A stretch of DNA of 64,000 bases from Psychroserpens burtonensis DSM 12212 (GTDB lineage: Bacteria; Bacteroidota; Bacteroidia; Flavobacteriales; Flavobacteriaceae). The notes under the pieces are model-generated. The model was not told the DNA's origin. It did no database searches and was given only the letters and a program-made list of their open reading frames with translations. The translations under genes and the position numbers were made by a program. Each line of letters begins with the position of its first letter. Position 1 is the stretch's first letter. Location: contig NZ_AUDE01000006.1 in the NCBI RefSeq assembly GCF_000425305.1, positions 186,001 through 250,000 of the forward strand, written 5' to 3'. Shown here piece after piece: positions 32,963 through 42,144 of this stretch.

Positions 32963-35900
32963 TTATCTTATTGGGATTTTCTTTATTAAACTTGTATCGT
33001 CATAGATTAATCTAACGACGTATACACCTCTAGAATAAGTAGAAACATCTAATTCTCTCGTCATTTGAGATAACTCTTCCATCTCAGATGGATTAAATGT
33101 TTCGGTATGTATAACTTTACCTGATAAATCATAAATAGAATATCCTCTAGCCGTTACAGACTGTAAACCATCTATTCTAACTTTCAATATGTCGCTCGTA
33201 GGATCTTGGTAAATCATAAAATCAAACATTTCGCTTTCAACAGGAATTTCTACTGTACTACTGCACTCTTCTACAAAAACCATAACCGTATCTTCATCAC
33301 CATCCAATGCATTATAAACTAAAACAGAATATTCTGTATCCTCATCTGGAGATACTTCTATAGTTTGTGTTGTTTCGCCATTATTCCATAAATACTCACC
33401 ACCACCACTAGCTGTAAGCGTCACGGTTTCTTCGTCGCATATAAATAAATCTTCTCCTGCATCTGCTTGTACTAGTTCTAATACATTTACAATAATGGCT
33501 TTGGTATCTTCACAGTTATTGATAAATCCAGTCACCTCATACGTTGTGGTACTTGACGGACTAACAGCAATGTTTGGTTGTGTAGCTCCATTATTCCATG
33601 AATAAGTATTAGCTCCAATTGCAGAAAGTGTAATAAATTCACCCTCTAAAATCATAATATTATCTCCGTTTGTAATAATCACATTTGGATTTGGATTTAC
33701 ACCAACTTGAACCTCTGCATCATCTTGATAAGCTCCATCAAAAACAGTAACGGTATATGTTTGAGTATTTGTTGGATTAACAGTAATGCTTTGTGTGGTT
33801 TCACCTGTACTCCATAGATAACTATCCCCTTCACTCGCTGTAAGCGTTGTTTCGTAACCTTGGCAAATCGCTTGATCTGCTCCCGCACTTGCTGTATAAA
33901 TAAAAGGCTCTACAGTAACGACCAAGTCATCAATAGATTCACATTCATTAGATAAACCTGTTACCGTATAGGTCGTCGTTACTATTGGATTTACTGTTAT
34001 ACTGGTTGTTGTTTCACCTGTACTCCATATATATGACTCTGCTCCTGTTGCCGTTAATGTTGTAGAATCACCCTCGATAATGATAATATCATTTCCTGCG
34101 TTAGTTTCTGGTAACTCATTTACTGTTACAATAACAGCATCTGAACTAGAACAATTATTGGTAAAAACATCTACTGTGTAGGTTGTTGTTACATTTGGAT
34201 TTACCGTAATACTTTGTGATGTTTCACCAGTATTCCAGAGGTATGTTGAACCTCCTGAAGCTGTTAATATCGTTTCATTTCCGAAGCAAATAGCAGCATC
34301 GTTACCTGCATCTGCAACAGGAACTTCATTTACTGTAACCGTAATACTATCAACGCCAGAATCAATACCATTGGTACTAAATGCTGTAACGGTATATGTT
34401 GTTGTTGCCACTGGCGACACTTCTATTGTAGATGTAGTCTCGCCTGTACTCCATAAATATAATACACCTCCAGATGCTGTAAGTGTTGTTGTTTCTCCGT
34501 TACATATCGTAATGTCTGCTCCTGCATTGGCATTGACATTTTCTGTTTCTACGGAAACAATAACAGCATCGCTAGATTCACATCCATTAGAGTTACCTGT
34601 TACAGTATACGTAGTTGTACTAATTGGACTTACTATAATACTGGGTGTTATTTCACCTGTATTCCACACATATGATTCTGCTCCAGAAGCTATTAATGTT
34701 GTGGAACTGCCTTCTATAATTAAGATATCATTACCTGCGTTAGTTTCTGGTAAGTCATTTATTATTACTGTTACACTATCATCATTAGAAGCTGTTGCTG
34801 CAGTATTGAAAGCAGTAACGGTGTAGGTTGTCGTTTGATTAGGATTTACCGTAATACTTGAAGATGTTTCTCCTGTACTCCATAAGTAGGTTGCACCTCC
34901 TGAAGCAGTAAGGATAGTACTTTCTCCATTACAAATTACAATATCTACTCCGGCATTGGTATTGACATTTTCTATTTCTACGGAAACGATAAGGTCATCA
35001 CTAGAGTCACATCCATTAGAAGTACCTATTACGGTATACGTTGTCGTATTATTTGGACTTACGGTAATACTAGGTGTTGTTTCACCTGTACTCCATATAT
35101 ATGAAGCTGCTCCAGAAGCTATTAATGTTGTAGAATCGCCTTCTATAATTGAGATATCATTACCTGCGTTAGTTTCGGGTAAGTCATTTACTGTTACTAT
35201 GACACTATCGTCTTCAAAGTTAGCGCCTGATGCACTAAATGCAGTAACTGTGTATGTTGTTATTTCTGTCGGAACCACAATAATAGAAGCACTAGTTTCT
35301 CCTGTACTCCATAAATATGTTGTTCCTCCTGTTGCTGTTAATGTTGTAGATTCACCATTGCAAATCTCAGTGTCAGCTCCAGCATTGGCATTGACACTGT
35401 CATCTAGCAAAAAAACGGTAACAGTATCTGTATTTTCGCAATTGTTAGTTGTACCAGTAACAAAATATGAGGTATCCAATAAGGGATTTACCGATATAGT
35501 TTGTGTTGTTTCACCTGTGCTCCATAAATAAAAGTCTGCTCCTGTTGCTGTTAATGTTGCGCTTTCGCCGTCAAATATGGTTTGATCTTGTCCTGCATCA
35601 ATATTTGGAATTTCATTTACAGTAACTATAATTTCATCTGTGCTTGAGCAGCTGTTTTCAAAGACCTCTACGGTATACATTGTTGTACTATTTGGGTTTA
35701 CATTTATTGAGGCTGATGTTGCTCCAGTATTCCATAAATAAGCAGTTCCCCCTGTTGCAGTTAATATAACTTCTGTGCCTTGACAAATTTCAATATCTTG
35801 TCCAGCGTTTGCAGTTGGTATCTCGTTTACAGTGATAGAAATTTCTGCTTGAGTTATACTTCCATCTGAGTGTGTTCCTGTAACCGTATAAGTTGTAGTT

Positions 35901-37498
35901 ATATCTGGTGAAATTTCTATGCTTGTAGATGTTTCTCCTGTATTCCAAACATAAGAATCTGCTCCTGATGCTGTTAATGTTGTGCTTGAGCCTTGGCAAA
36001 TCGCATCTAAATTTGATGTAACATCAACTTGAGTTCCTGTGTTATTTTGCATTTCAATATCTACACCATTCAAATAGTCTTCAACATCTGAATAGCCACT
36101 ATTGTTTGTGTCTGATTGTCCGTTATTATTTAAATTGCCATAGTTATTTAATTCCCATTGATCTGGCATACCATCGCCATCACTATCATAATCGATAGGG
36201 TGTGTGTTAATTGGTATACTACTAATAGTATTTAAAAAAGCAGCTCTATGCGATGTGTTTAAAACGTTTTCTTGAGTATATTGATCTAATATATTGTTCT
36301 GTACATTGTCTAAATAAAGATCATCTAATGCATCTAACTCTTCAACTGCGTCGCCATTTGCTAATAACCGTGCATTTACCCCAACATTATATTTAATATC
36401 TTCAAAAGCGCCTGCAGCAGACTGAATCGTAAATGGATTACCAAGTTGTGTAAAAGGTGTTAATGTTCTGAAATCTTCTGTTAATGGGCTTTCATTTCCT
36501 ACTCCAGAATATATTGTGCCCGACGGATTAAATCTAAAACGCCACATTTGCCAATTGTCTGCATTTGGGTCCGTGATTACATCACTAACATAATTACCTG
36601 ATGTGTATATGGTTGGAAAATTTGTTGTATTTGGTAACCACAACATTCCTCTAATATCTAAATCGGCAGGAGGACTACTTCTAAAATGTACATAATAATT
36701 ATTAATATGATTAGCTTCAAAACCTCCTAAAGGCACGGATAATCGAGTTCTAAAGTTCCATACTATATTATTAATCACATCAACTCTTCCGTTAGATTGA
36801 AAGTTTGGAAATCTATGACTACAATTATAGAACATATTATTAATAAAACTTAGGTTTTCTGAAATTTGAGGTTCTCCACCCATAATCATACCTGTTTTAT
36901 TACTTTCAGCAAATAAATTTCTTTGCCATGTATAATTATTTCCGTTTCCACTGTTGGCATTTTCATCGGTTCCCCAAGAAAAAGAACAGTGATCAATAAT
37001 GTAGTTGCTACTATTAAAAATTTCAAATGCATCAATTTCTGATGATGGATATGGAGAAAAACCTGGTCTCACACGAATATATCTCATGATAAGATTATTG
37101 ACATTTTGGAACCTTAGTCTATTATTAGCTATTGTGATACCTCCAGACGGTGACGTTTGACCTGCAATTGTAATATTATCTTGATTAGTGAAATAAATCT
37201 GGCTCGTTAGATTAATAGTACCTGAAACTTCAAACGTAATAATACCTCCATCTGTACTTTTAGTATCTTCTAATGCTTGTCTAAAACTTCCGGATCCAGA
37301 ATTATTTAAATTAGTTACTATATAAACAGGTTTTCCTCTTCCACCAGTCGCATATGCTCCTGCTCCACTAGCTGTTGGAAATGCCAAATCAGTTTGGGAA
37401 TAAAAAGTAGTGGGAATTAAAAAAGCTACTAATAATGTTAAAATTAAATAATAAACTTGAACACCATTTACATGGTATAGAGATTTTGGGGATGTCAT
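32963..37498 (-). CDS. T9SS-secreted pectate-lyase-like protein with about 13 Ig/PKD-like repeats
   Basis: The 1511-residue protein has an N-terminal membrane-spanning signal (about 14-35). A right-handed parallel beta-helix domain follows (about 38-440) with GGRGKPVYIVTNLNNSGSGSFR, ITIAGQTSP and IMRYIRVRPG, typical of PL1-like pectate lyases. A short calcium-binding-like segment YDSDGDGMPDQWE (thrombospondin type 3-like) comes next. About 13 repeats of 70-72 residues then run from about 490 to 1410. The unit is AGxDxxIC(x)GexxTLTASGGxxYLWSTGETTxSIxVxPxxTTTYTV. It ends with a type A sorting domain (about 1425-1511; SIYDLSGKVI, RGVYVVRLIYDD, KKIPIR). It is probably exported by T9SS and anchored or released to act on polysaccharide. 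It converges on ald/DUF4258 and diverges from the glycan locus. Confidence 0.88.
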   Translation of the reverse strand: MTSPKSLYHVNGVQVYYLILTLLVAFLIPTTFYSQTDLAFPTASGAGAYATGGRGKPVYIVTNLNNSGSGSFRQALEDTKSTDGGIITFEVSGTINLTSQIYFTNQDNITIAGQTSPSGGITIANNRLRFQNVNNLIMRYIRVRPGFSPYPSSEIDAFEIFNSSNYIIDHCSFSWGTDENANSGNGNNYTWQRNLFAESNKTGMIMGGEPQISENLSFINNMFYNCSHRFPNFQSNGRVDVINNIVWNFRTRLSVPLGGFEANHINNYYVHFRSSPPADLDIRGMLWLPNTTNFPTIYTSGNYVSDVITDPNADNWQMWRFRFNPSGTIYSGVGNESPLTEDFRTLTPFTQLGNPFTIQSAAGAFEDIKYNVGVNARLLANGDAVEELDALDDLYLDNVQNNILDQYTQENVLNTSHRAAFLNTISSIPINTHPIDYDSDGDGMPDQWELNNYGNLNNNGQSDTNNSGYSDVEDYLNGVDIEMQNNTGTQVDVTSNLDAICQGSSTTLTASGADSYVWNTGETSTSIEISPDITTTYTVTGTHSDGSITQAEISITVNEIPTANAGQDIEICQGTEVILTATGGTAYLWNTGATSASINVNPNSTTMYTVEVFENSCSSTDEIIVTVNEIPNIDAGQDQTIFDGESATLTATGADFYLWSTGETTQTISVNPLLDTSYFVTGTTNNCENTDTVTVFLLDDSVNANAGADTEICNGESTTLTATGGTTYLWSTGETSASIIVVPTEITTYTVTAFSASGANFEDDSVIVTVNDLPETNAGNDISIIEGDSTTLIASGAASYIWSTGETTPSITVSPNNTTTYTVIGTSNGCDSSDDLIVSVEIENVNTNAGVDIVICNGESTILTASGGATYLWSTGETSSSITVNPNQTTTYTVTAFNTAATASNDDSVTVIINDLPETNAGNDILIIEGSSTTLIASGAESYVWNTGEITPSIIVSPISTTTYTVTGNSNGCESSDAVIVSVETENVNANAGADITICNGETTTLTASGGVLYLWSTGETTSTIEVSPVATTTYTVTAFSTNGIDSGVDSITVTVNEVPVADAGNDAAICFGNETILTASGGSTYLWNTGETSQSITVNPNVTTTYTVDVFTNNCSSSDAVIVTVNELPETNAGNDIIIIEGDSTTLTATGAESYIWSTGETTTSITVNPIVTTTYTVTGLSNECESIDDLVVTVEPFIYTASAGADQAICQGYETTLTASEGDSYLWSTGETTQSITVNPTNTQTYTVTVFDGAYQDDAEVQVGVNPNPNVIITNGDNIMILEGEFITLSAIGANTYSWNNGATQPNIAVSPSSTTTYEVTGFINNCEDTKAIIVNVLELVQADAGEDLFICDEETVTLTASGGGEYLWNNGETTQTIEVSPDEDTEYSVLVYNALDGDEDTVMVFVEECSSTVEIPVESEMFDFMIYQDPTSDILKVRIDGLQSVTARGYSIYDLSGKVIHTETFNPSEMEELSQMTRELDVSTYSRGVYVVRLIYDDTSLIKKIPIR
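34100..35560. repeat. Higher-order direct repeats (about 429 bp) in the repeat-rich gene
   Basis: Two repeat classes alternate: A (ICNGEST...YLWSTGET, 72 residues) and B (ISIIEGDSTTL...GCDSSD, 71 residues). The AB pair recurs at a spacing of about 429 bp. For example, TTTCTCCGT at 34492 matches TTTCTCCAT at 34921, and the following 200 bp are closely similar. This points to tandem duplication of a two-domain unit. The exact identity was not computed. Confidence 0.75.
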
Positions 37499-37828
37499 TT
37501 TTTATTAATTTGGGGCCTAATAGGTCAGCAACTTATATAAATAAATTCAAAAACACGTTTAAAGTATATATTATTCGTTTAACTGTAGTTTTATGAAGTA
37601 AAAAACTTACCTATTGCAATAAAGTTTTAAGGATTGTTGTTTATGTGTTGTACTAAATACGATGAAGTATAAAAAAAAGACGTTTAACAGCAAAACTTTA
37701 ACCTTTGTAGGAATTTATTTTCTAAAAAAGCAATGAAGTTTAATGAAAAAAGTAACTTTGTAATAGATTAAATATGCCAACTATAGTGCTTAAATTTATA
37801 ATTATCATTAGCACCTCTATAATTATTA
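37499..37828. other. 330-bp divergent spacer before the glycan locus
   Basis: AT-rich region between the divergent T9SS protein gene and the first glycosyltransferase. A promoter-like TAACTTTG is present at 37753-37760. A 33-codon ORF at 37773 is judged spurious. No RNA or repeat was recognised. Confidence 0.5.
37753..37760 (+). promoter_or_regulatory. Candidate promoter of the exopolysaccharide operon
   Basis: TAACTTTG matches TAnnTTTG 69 bp upstream of the first glycosyltransferase start. No -33 TTTG lies at the right distance, so support is partial. Confidence 0.4.
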
Positions 37829-38779
37829 ATGAACTTAAGACAATTCATTCCGAGTTTAGAACCCATAAAAGATAAAGATTTCAATTTTACCTTTAGTGTG
37901 TTTACTCCACTTTATAATGCTGAAAAGACCATAGAGCGCGTACACCAGTCTTTATTAAATCAATCTTTCACAGATTTTGAATGGATTATAATAAATGATG
38001 GATCAAGTGATAAGTCACATGATGTTATACAAAATATTGTTGCATCTTCTCCTTTAACCATTAACTACATCAATAATGCTTCTAATAAACATAAGATGGC
38101 TTGTTTTTTTCAAGCTATTCATATAGCAAATGGACGTTTATTTCTAACATTTGATGCAGATGACGAATGTTTGCCAGATTCTTTGGAAATTTTCAATACA
38201 GAATACTACACATTATCAAAGGAGCAAAGATCGGACATCATAGCAGTGACTGGGTTATGTAAAGATCAAAATGGAAATACTATCGGTAGTCAATTTCCTT
38301 CTAATCCTTTAATTAGTAATCCTTTTGAAATTAAAGCTATTAAAAACATAAAAGGTGAGAAATGGGGTTTTACTAGAACGACCCATTTGCAGAGCATCAA
38401 ATTCGACGATTGTTTTATAGTAAATGGTTTTATGATGGAAGGCATAATATGGAATCTACTGGCAAAGCATGGCTATCAGACAAAATACATCAATACTGTA
38501 GTGAGAATTTACCATACTAATGTTGCAAACTCTATAAGTTCTGTCGGTGATGATAAAACGGCTTTGGGATCTGTTGTCTATTATGTTGCTTTATACAATT
38601 GGTTTTTTAAATCCCATGCAAGGAAAGCTCCCATGTTCTTTTTCAAAAGGCTATACTTCTTACTATCGAAATCAAAATTTTTAGACTTAAACCTAAAAAA
38701 CTACACAACGTCTATTGATTCATTTCTTATAAAATTTTTAGTTGTATTATTATGGCCGTTCAGAAAATTTTTTAAATAA
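37829..38779 (+). CDS. Glycosyltransferase family 2 (first of glycan locus)
   Basis: The 316-residue GT-A enzyme begins its catalytic domain with FSVFTPLYNAEKTIERVHQSL (23-43) and IINDGSSDKS (55-63). A DxD-like DADD motif at 109-112 binds nucleotide sugar and metal. The C-terminus (about 255-316) has amphipathic or hydrophobic stretches that may touch the membrane. It resembles the GT2 protein at 40131 in its N-terminal layout, suggesting paralogy. Sugar donor and linkage cannot be read from the sequence. First gene of the operon. Confidence 0.88.
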   Translation: MNLRQFIPSLEPIKDKDFNFTFSVFTPLYNAEKTIERVHQSLLNQSFTDFEWIIINDGSSDKSHDVIQNIVASSPLTINYINNASNKHKMACFFQAIHIANGRLFLTFDADDECLPDSLEIFNTEYYTLSKEQRSDIIAVTGLCKDQNGNTIGSQFPSNPLISNPFEIKAIKNIKGEKWGFTRTTHLQSIKFDDCFIVNGFMMEGIIWNLLAKHGYQTKYINTVVRIYHTNVANSISSVGDDKTALGSVVYYVALYNWFFKSHARKAPMFFFKRLYFLLSKSKFLDLNLKNYTTSIDSFLIKFLVVLLWPFRKFFK

Positions 38780-38800
38780 TCATCTCTAAAAACACTTAAG

Positions 38801-40138
38801 TTGTCATCAAAATTTTCTTTTAAAGGACTTAAACATAAATTTTTAAAAAATCCTATAATAGCAAATGTTATTACGGTTGGTATAACCGTGCTTTTTGTTA
38901 AAGGCATTGGGTTTTTTAAAGAAATTATTGTGGCTGAAAACTTTGGTCTATCCGAGTTATTAGACACATTTTTGATTGCCGTTTTGGTTCCTTCCTTTAT
39001 CAATGGTGTTTTCCTGGGTTCATTTAAAAGTGTATTCATTCCTAATTATGTAAGTGAATTAAAAACAGGCAAAAATATAGGAGCATTTCAAAGTACTAGT
39101 TTTATCATTACCATTTTTGTTTCAATTTTTTTCTTTTTAATTGCTTTTCTGTTTACCGATGTTTACCTAGAAAGCTTCTTTGCAGGTCATACTCAGCAAT
39201 ACTACGAGCTTATTAAAGTTCAATTTTACTATGTAGCGCCTAGTATTCTTTTTTGGGGGTTTTCATCTTTGATAAGTGGCATTCTAACCATAGATGATGA
39301 ATTCACCTTTTCTTCTATTTCTGCTGTATTTCTGCCTTTATCAATCATAATTTGTTTGTTCTTTTTTAAAGAAGAACTAGGCAACATTGTTTTAGCATTT
39401 GGAACATTGGTAGGTAGTTTTTTAAGCTTCCTATTTTTACTGTTTGTTGCTATAAAACGAAAGACAATACATCTAAACAAACCAGATTTTGCATCAGTAA
39501 ATATCAAATTATTGTTTAAACAATTGCCCGCAAAATTAACGGCAAGTTTACTATCAGGAATCAATCCTTTGGTAGATCAGTATTTTGCTGCTCAATTAAT
39601 TATTGGATCTATTGCTGCTTTAAATTACGGAATTAAAATACCTGCTTTTGCTATCGGTATTATTGGGATTGCGCTGGGTAATGTATTATTACCATATTTT
39701 TCAAAAAGTACAATTGACAATAAAAAAGAAGCGTTTAAAAAACTAAAACGCATACTGAAATATTTGATTATTGGTAGTTCATTGACAATGGTGGTATTGC
39801 TCCTACTTTCATTACCTATAATAAGTCTAGTATTTGAACGAAATGCATTTACAGCATTAGATTCTGAAATTGTTTCTAAAGTTCAGCAAATGTATCTTCT
39901 ACAATTGCCAGCATATGTGACAGGGCTAATAATGGTTAAATTCTTAACGTCCATAAATAAAAATAATTTTATGGTATTAACCTCCGTAATTGTCCTTCTA
40001 ATGAACTTTACTTTAAACTATATTCTTATTGATATCATGGGTATTTATGGATTAGCGCTATCGACATCTTTAGTTTCTATAGTTAACAGTGTCCTTTTAT
40101 ATGCTTACATTAGCCACCTAAACAAATTGCATGTTTAA
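38801..40138 (+). CDS. MurJ/MviN-family lipid-linked oligosaccharide flippase
   Basis: The 445-residue protein has about 12-14 transmembrane helices and the N-terminal GFFKEIIVAENFGLSELLDTFLIAVLVPSFI pattern of the MVF/MurJ group of the MOP superfamily. Within the glycan locus it is the only flippase candidate, so it probably does the Wzx job of moving the undecaprenyl-linked repeat unit across the inner membrane. The frame opens with TTG at 38801 and no in-frame ATG occurs before the first helix. It overlaps the next gene by 8 bp. It could instead be a genuine second MurJ. Confidence 0.82.
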   Translation: MSSKFSFKGLKHKFLKNPIIANVITVGITVLFVKGIGFFKEIIVAENFGLSELLDTFLIAVLVPSFINGVFLGSFKSVFIPNYVSELKTGKNIGAFQSTSFIITIFVSIFFFLIAFLFTDVYLESFFAGHTQQYYELIKVQFYYVAPSILFWGFSSLISGILTIDDEFTFSSISAVFLPLSIIICLFFFKEELGNIVLAFGTLVGSFLSFLFLLFVAIKRKTIHLNKPDFASVNIKLLFKQLPAKLTASLLSGINPLVDQYFAAQLIIGSIAALNYGIKIPAFAIGIIGIALGNVLLPYFSKSTIDNKKEAFKKLKRILKYLIIGSSLTMVVLLLLSLPIISLVFERNAFTALDSEIVSKVQQMYLLQLPAYVTGLIMVKFLTSINKNNFMVLTSVIVLLMNFTLNYILIDIMGIYGLALSTSLVSIVNSVLLYAYISHLNKLHV

Positions 40139-41018
40139 CGTTGTTACAGCTACATATAATAGAAAACATACACTAGAAAGGGTTTATAATTCTTTATTAA
40201 ATCAATCGTATAAAGATTTCGTTTGGATCATTGTAGACGATTGCAGTACAGATAATACCTATGAACTCATTAAGGATTGGATGAAACAATCAAAGATGAG
40301 TATTGAATATCATAAACTAACTACCAATCAAGGAAAACCTAAAGCTGTAAATTTTGGTTTAGAAAAATGCACTAGAGATTATACTATAATAGTAGATAGT
40401 GACGATAGTTTTGTATCAAATACCTTTGAAGATCATAAAAATACGTGGACATCAATTGGCGCACGCGAAAACAATATTGCCGCTGTGTGGACTTTAGTTT
40501 ACGATGATGACGGAAATATTAAAGGTGACAAATTCCCAGAAGATGAATGGGAAGTTAGTTTTCAGCAACGCGTTTTAAATCAGAAAAAACAACTAAAAGG
40601 CGATAAATGGCATAGCTGGAAAACAGAAATCTTAAAACAACATCCTCTGTATTCACAGCCCAATTGTCATATTGGAGAAAGCCATACTTGGAATGAAATT
40701 AACAAAAAACACGATTTTCTTTGTTTGAATATTCCACATCTTACTGCTCATTATTCTGAGATGAGTTTAATCAATTCAAAGAAATCAAAAAAACGTTTAG
40801 CAACAGGATACTATTATAGTTCATACTATGGGCTAAAGGAAGTTTCTACTTCTGAAATCATAAAACATAAGTATTATCATAATTTAGCATTTGAATATGT
40901 AAAATCAAGATTTATATTTTCAGATAAAAAACTAAAATTATCAACCGGTAAATATGTACTATCACTATTAATTTTCTTAGGATTATTACCTTTAAGACTC
41001 CTTAATAAAGTGTCATGA
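40131..41018 (+). CDS. Glycosyltransferase family 2
   Basis: The 295-residue GT-A protein shows VTATYNRKHTLERVYNSLLNQSYKDFVWIIVDDCSTDNT from residue 5 and the metal-binding VDSDD at 88-92. A hydrophobic C-terminal segment (about 275-292) may anchor it at the membrane. It is probably a cytoplasmic-face transferase adding one sugar to the growing repeat unit. It is related to the first GT2 of the locus. Its stop overlaps the next start as ATGA. Confidence 0.88.
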   Translation: MFNVVTATYNRKHTLERVYNSLLNQSYKDFVWIIVDDCSTDNTYELIKDWMKQSKMSIEYHKLTTNQGKPKAVNFGLEKCTRDYTIIVDSDDSFVSNTFEDHKNTWTSIGARENNIAAVWTLVYDDDGNIKGDKFPEDEWEVSFQQRVLNQKKQLKGDKWHSWKTEILKQHPLYSQPNCHIGESHTWNEINKKHDFLCLNIPHLTAHYSEMSLINSKKSKKRLATGYYYSSYYGLKEVSTSEIIKHKYYHNLAFEYVKSRFIFSDKKLKLSTGKYVLSLLIFLGLLPLRLLNKVS

Positions 41019-42142
41019 ATATATTAAAATACATTACTTTAATAATGCTATTGTGGGGAATTCCTAGTTTTTTCTCATATAACGAAACCATTGGTAGTAA
41101 GATGAGTTATCTCACCTATGCATTACTCCTTATGTATTACTTAATGAGCTCTAAAAGAAAGTTATTGATTCCTTTTTTAGTCTTAGGTCTCTCCTATTTT
41201 TTAATTAGTGGTTCCACATTTGTAAATGATGTCAATGATTTTACATATAAGCTTATAAAATATATTATTCTTATTACTGCTGGAGCTGAATTAGCACGAA
41301 ATACAACTAAGAAAGAGTTTTTTATTCTTGCCATTTTAGGAAGCTTGAGTATCCTCGTTCATGCTGTGGCGTTTCCAAATGGTTATGGTCGTTATAGCGG
41401 ATTTTACTTAAACCCAAATGGTGCAGGATTTGTCTGTATTATTGGTTATTGTTTAAGTTATGTTATTGAGAATAAAAAATTGCGACTCGTCGGACAATTT
41501 ATATTAACCTTTGCTGGTATTATAACCTTTTCTCGAACATTTATTTCGTTATGGCTTATAGTTAGTTTATTATCAATTTTAGCAGATAAACGAAATTCAC
41601 TCACCTTTGGCCTAGGTGCTGGAGTTATTATTGTTGTCTTTAGTTTAGCTTCGATTTTAAAGCTTAATGCGGTAAGATTTTCCGCCTTTGAAGGGTTATT
41701 CACAGACCAGTCTGAATCGAGTATATCAACAATCAAAGATGGCTCTAGGCTAGATACCTGGTCTATATACTATGATGAAATAGTTGACAACCCAATTATT
41801 GGCAACGGATTTCAAATGCTAAGCGGATTAAATCCAACCAAACAAGGTGTACATAATACCTTTTTAATGGTTTTAGGCGAATCTGGAATCTTTCCATTTT
41901 TACTCATTATAGGCATTTATATGTTCATGCTAAAACGAAGTTTTGAGCAATTTAGGAAAGGTCCACACAAACTCATGCTTGCCATCACAATAGTTGGAAT
42001 TTTAATGATCATGCATAATTATTTCGATAATAATTTAATTCTATTTACAACGATTTGGATATTTGTAAGATTAGAAAATACCGAAAACGAATCTAAAAAA
42101 GAAGAAGAAGAAGAAGAAGAACTAACCATTAAATCGATTTAA
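41015..42142 (+). CDS. O-antigen ligase/polymerase-like (Wzy/WaaL) membrane protein
   Basis: The 375-residue protein has about 10 hydrophobic helices. A large periplasmic loop lies at about 230-290, with SRLDTWSIYYDEIVDNPIIGNGFQ and GVHNTFLMVLGESG; the HNTFL..LGE..G pattern is the hallmark of the Wzy_C/O-antigen ligase family. It most likely polymerises the flipped repeat units. Its C-terminus is an unusual acidic tail (KKEEEEEEELTIKSI) encoded by seven GAA triplets. Start overlaps the previous stop by 4 bp. Confidence 0.83.
   Translation: MNILKYITLIMLLWGIPSFFSYNETIGSKMSYLTYALLLMYYLMSSKRKLLIPFLVLGLSYFLISGSTFVNDVNDFTYKLIKYIILITAGAELARNTTKKEFFILAILGSLSILVHAVAFPNGYGRYSGFYLNPNGAGFVCIIGYCLSYVIENKKLRLVGQFILTFAGIITFSRTFISLWLIVSLLSILADKRNSLTFGLGAGVIIVVFSLASILKLNAVRFSAFEGLFTDQSESSISTIKDGSRLDTWSIYYDEIVDNPIIGNGFQMLSGLNPTKQGVHNTFLMVLGESGIFPFLLIIGIYMFMLKRSFEQFRKGPHKLMLAITIVGILMIMHNYFDNNLILFTTIWIFVRLENTENESKKEEEEEEELTIKSI
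42101..42121 (+). repeat. GAA trinucleotide tract (7 copies)
   Basis: Seven perfect GAA units encode a run of Glu just before the end of the Wzy-like protein. As a trinucleotide tract, length changes would keep the frame and only alter the acidic tail. Confidence 0.85.
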
Positions 42143-42144
42143 AA

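Noticed and set aside
34371-35531. Long plus-strand open frames inside the T9SS protein gene
   Set aside because: They are the reverse shadow of the Thr/Val-rich repeats. Their periodicity mirrors the real minus-strand repeats and they encode no plausible family.
37773-37874. 33-codon ORF overlapping the first glycosyltransferase start
   Set aside because: Hydrophobic, AT-driven composition and out-of-frame overlap with a well-supported gene; no independent support.
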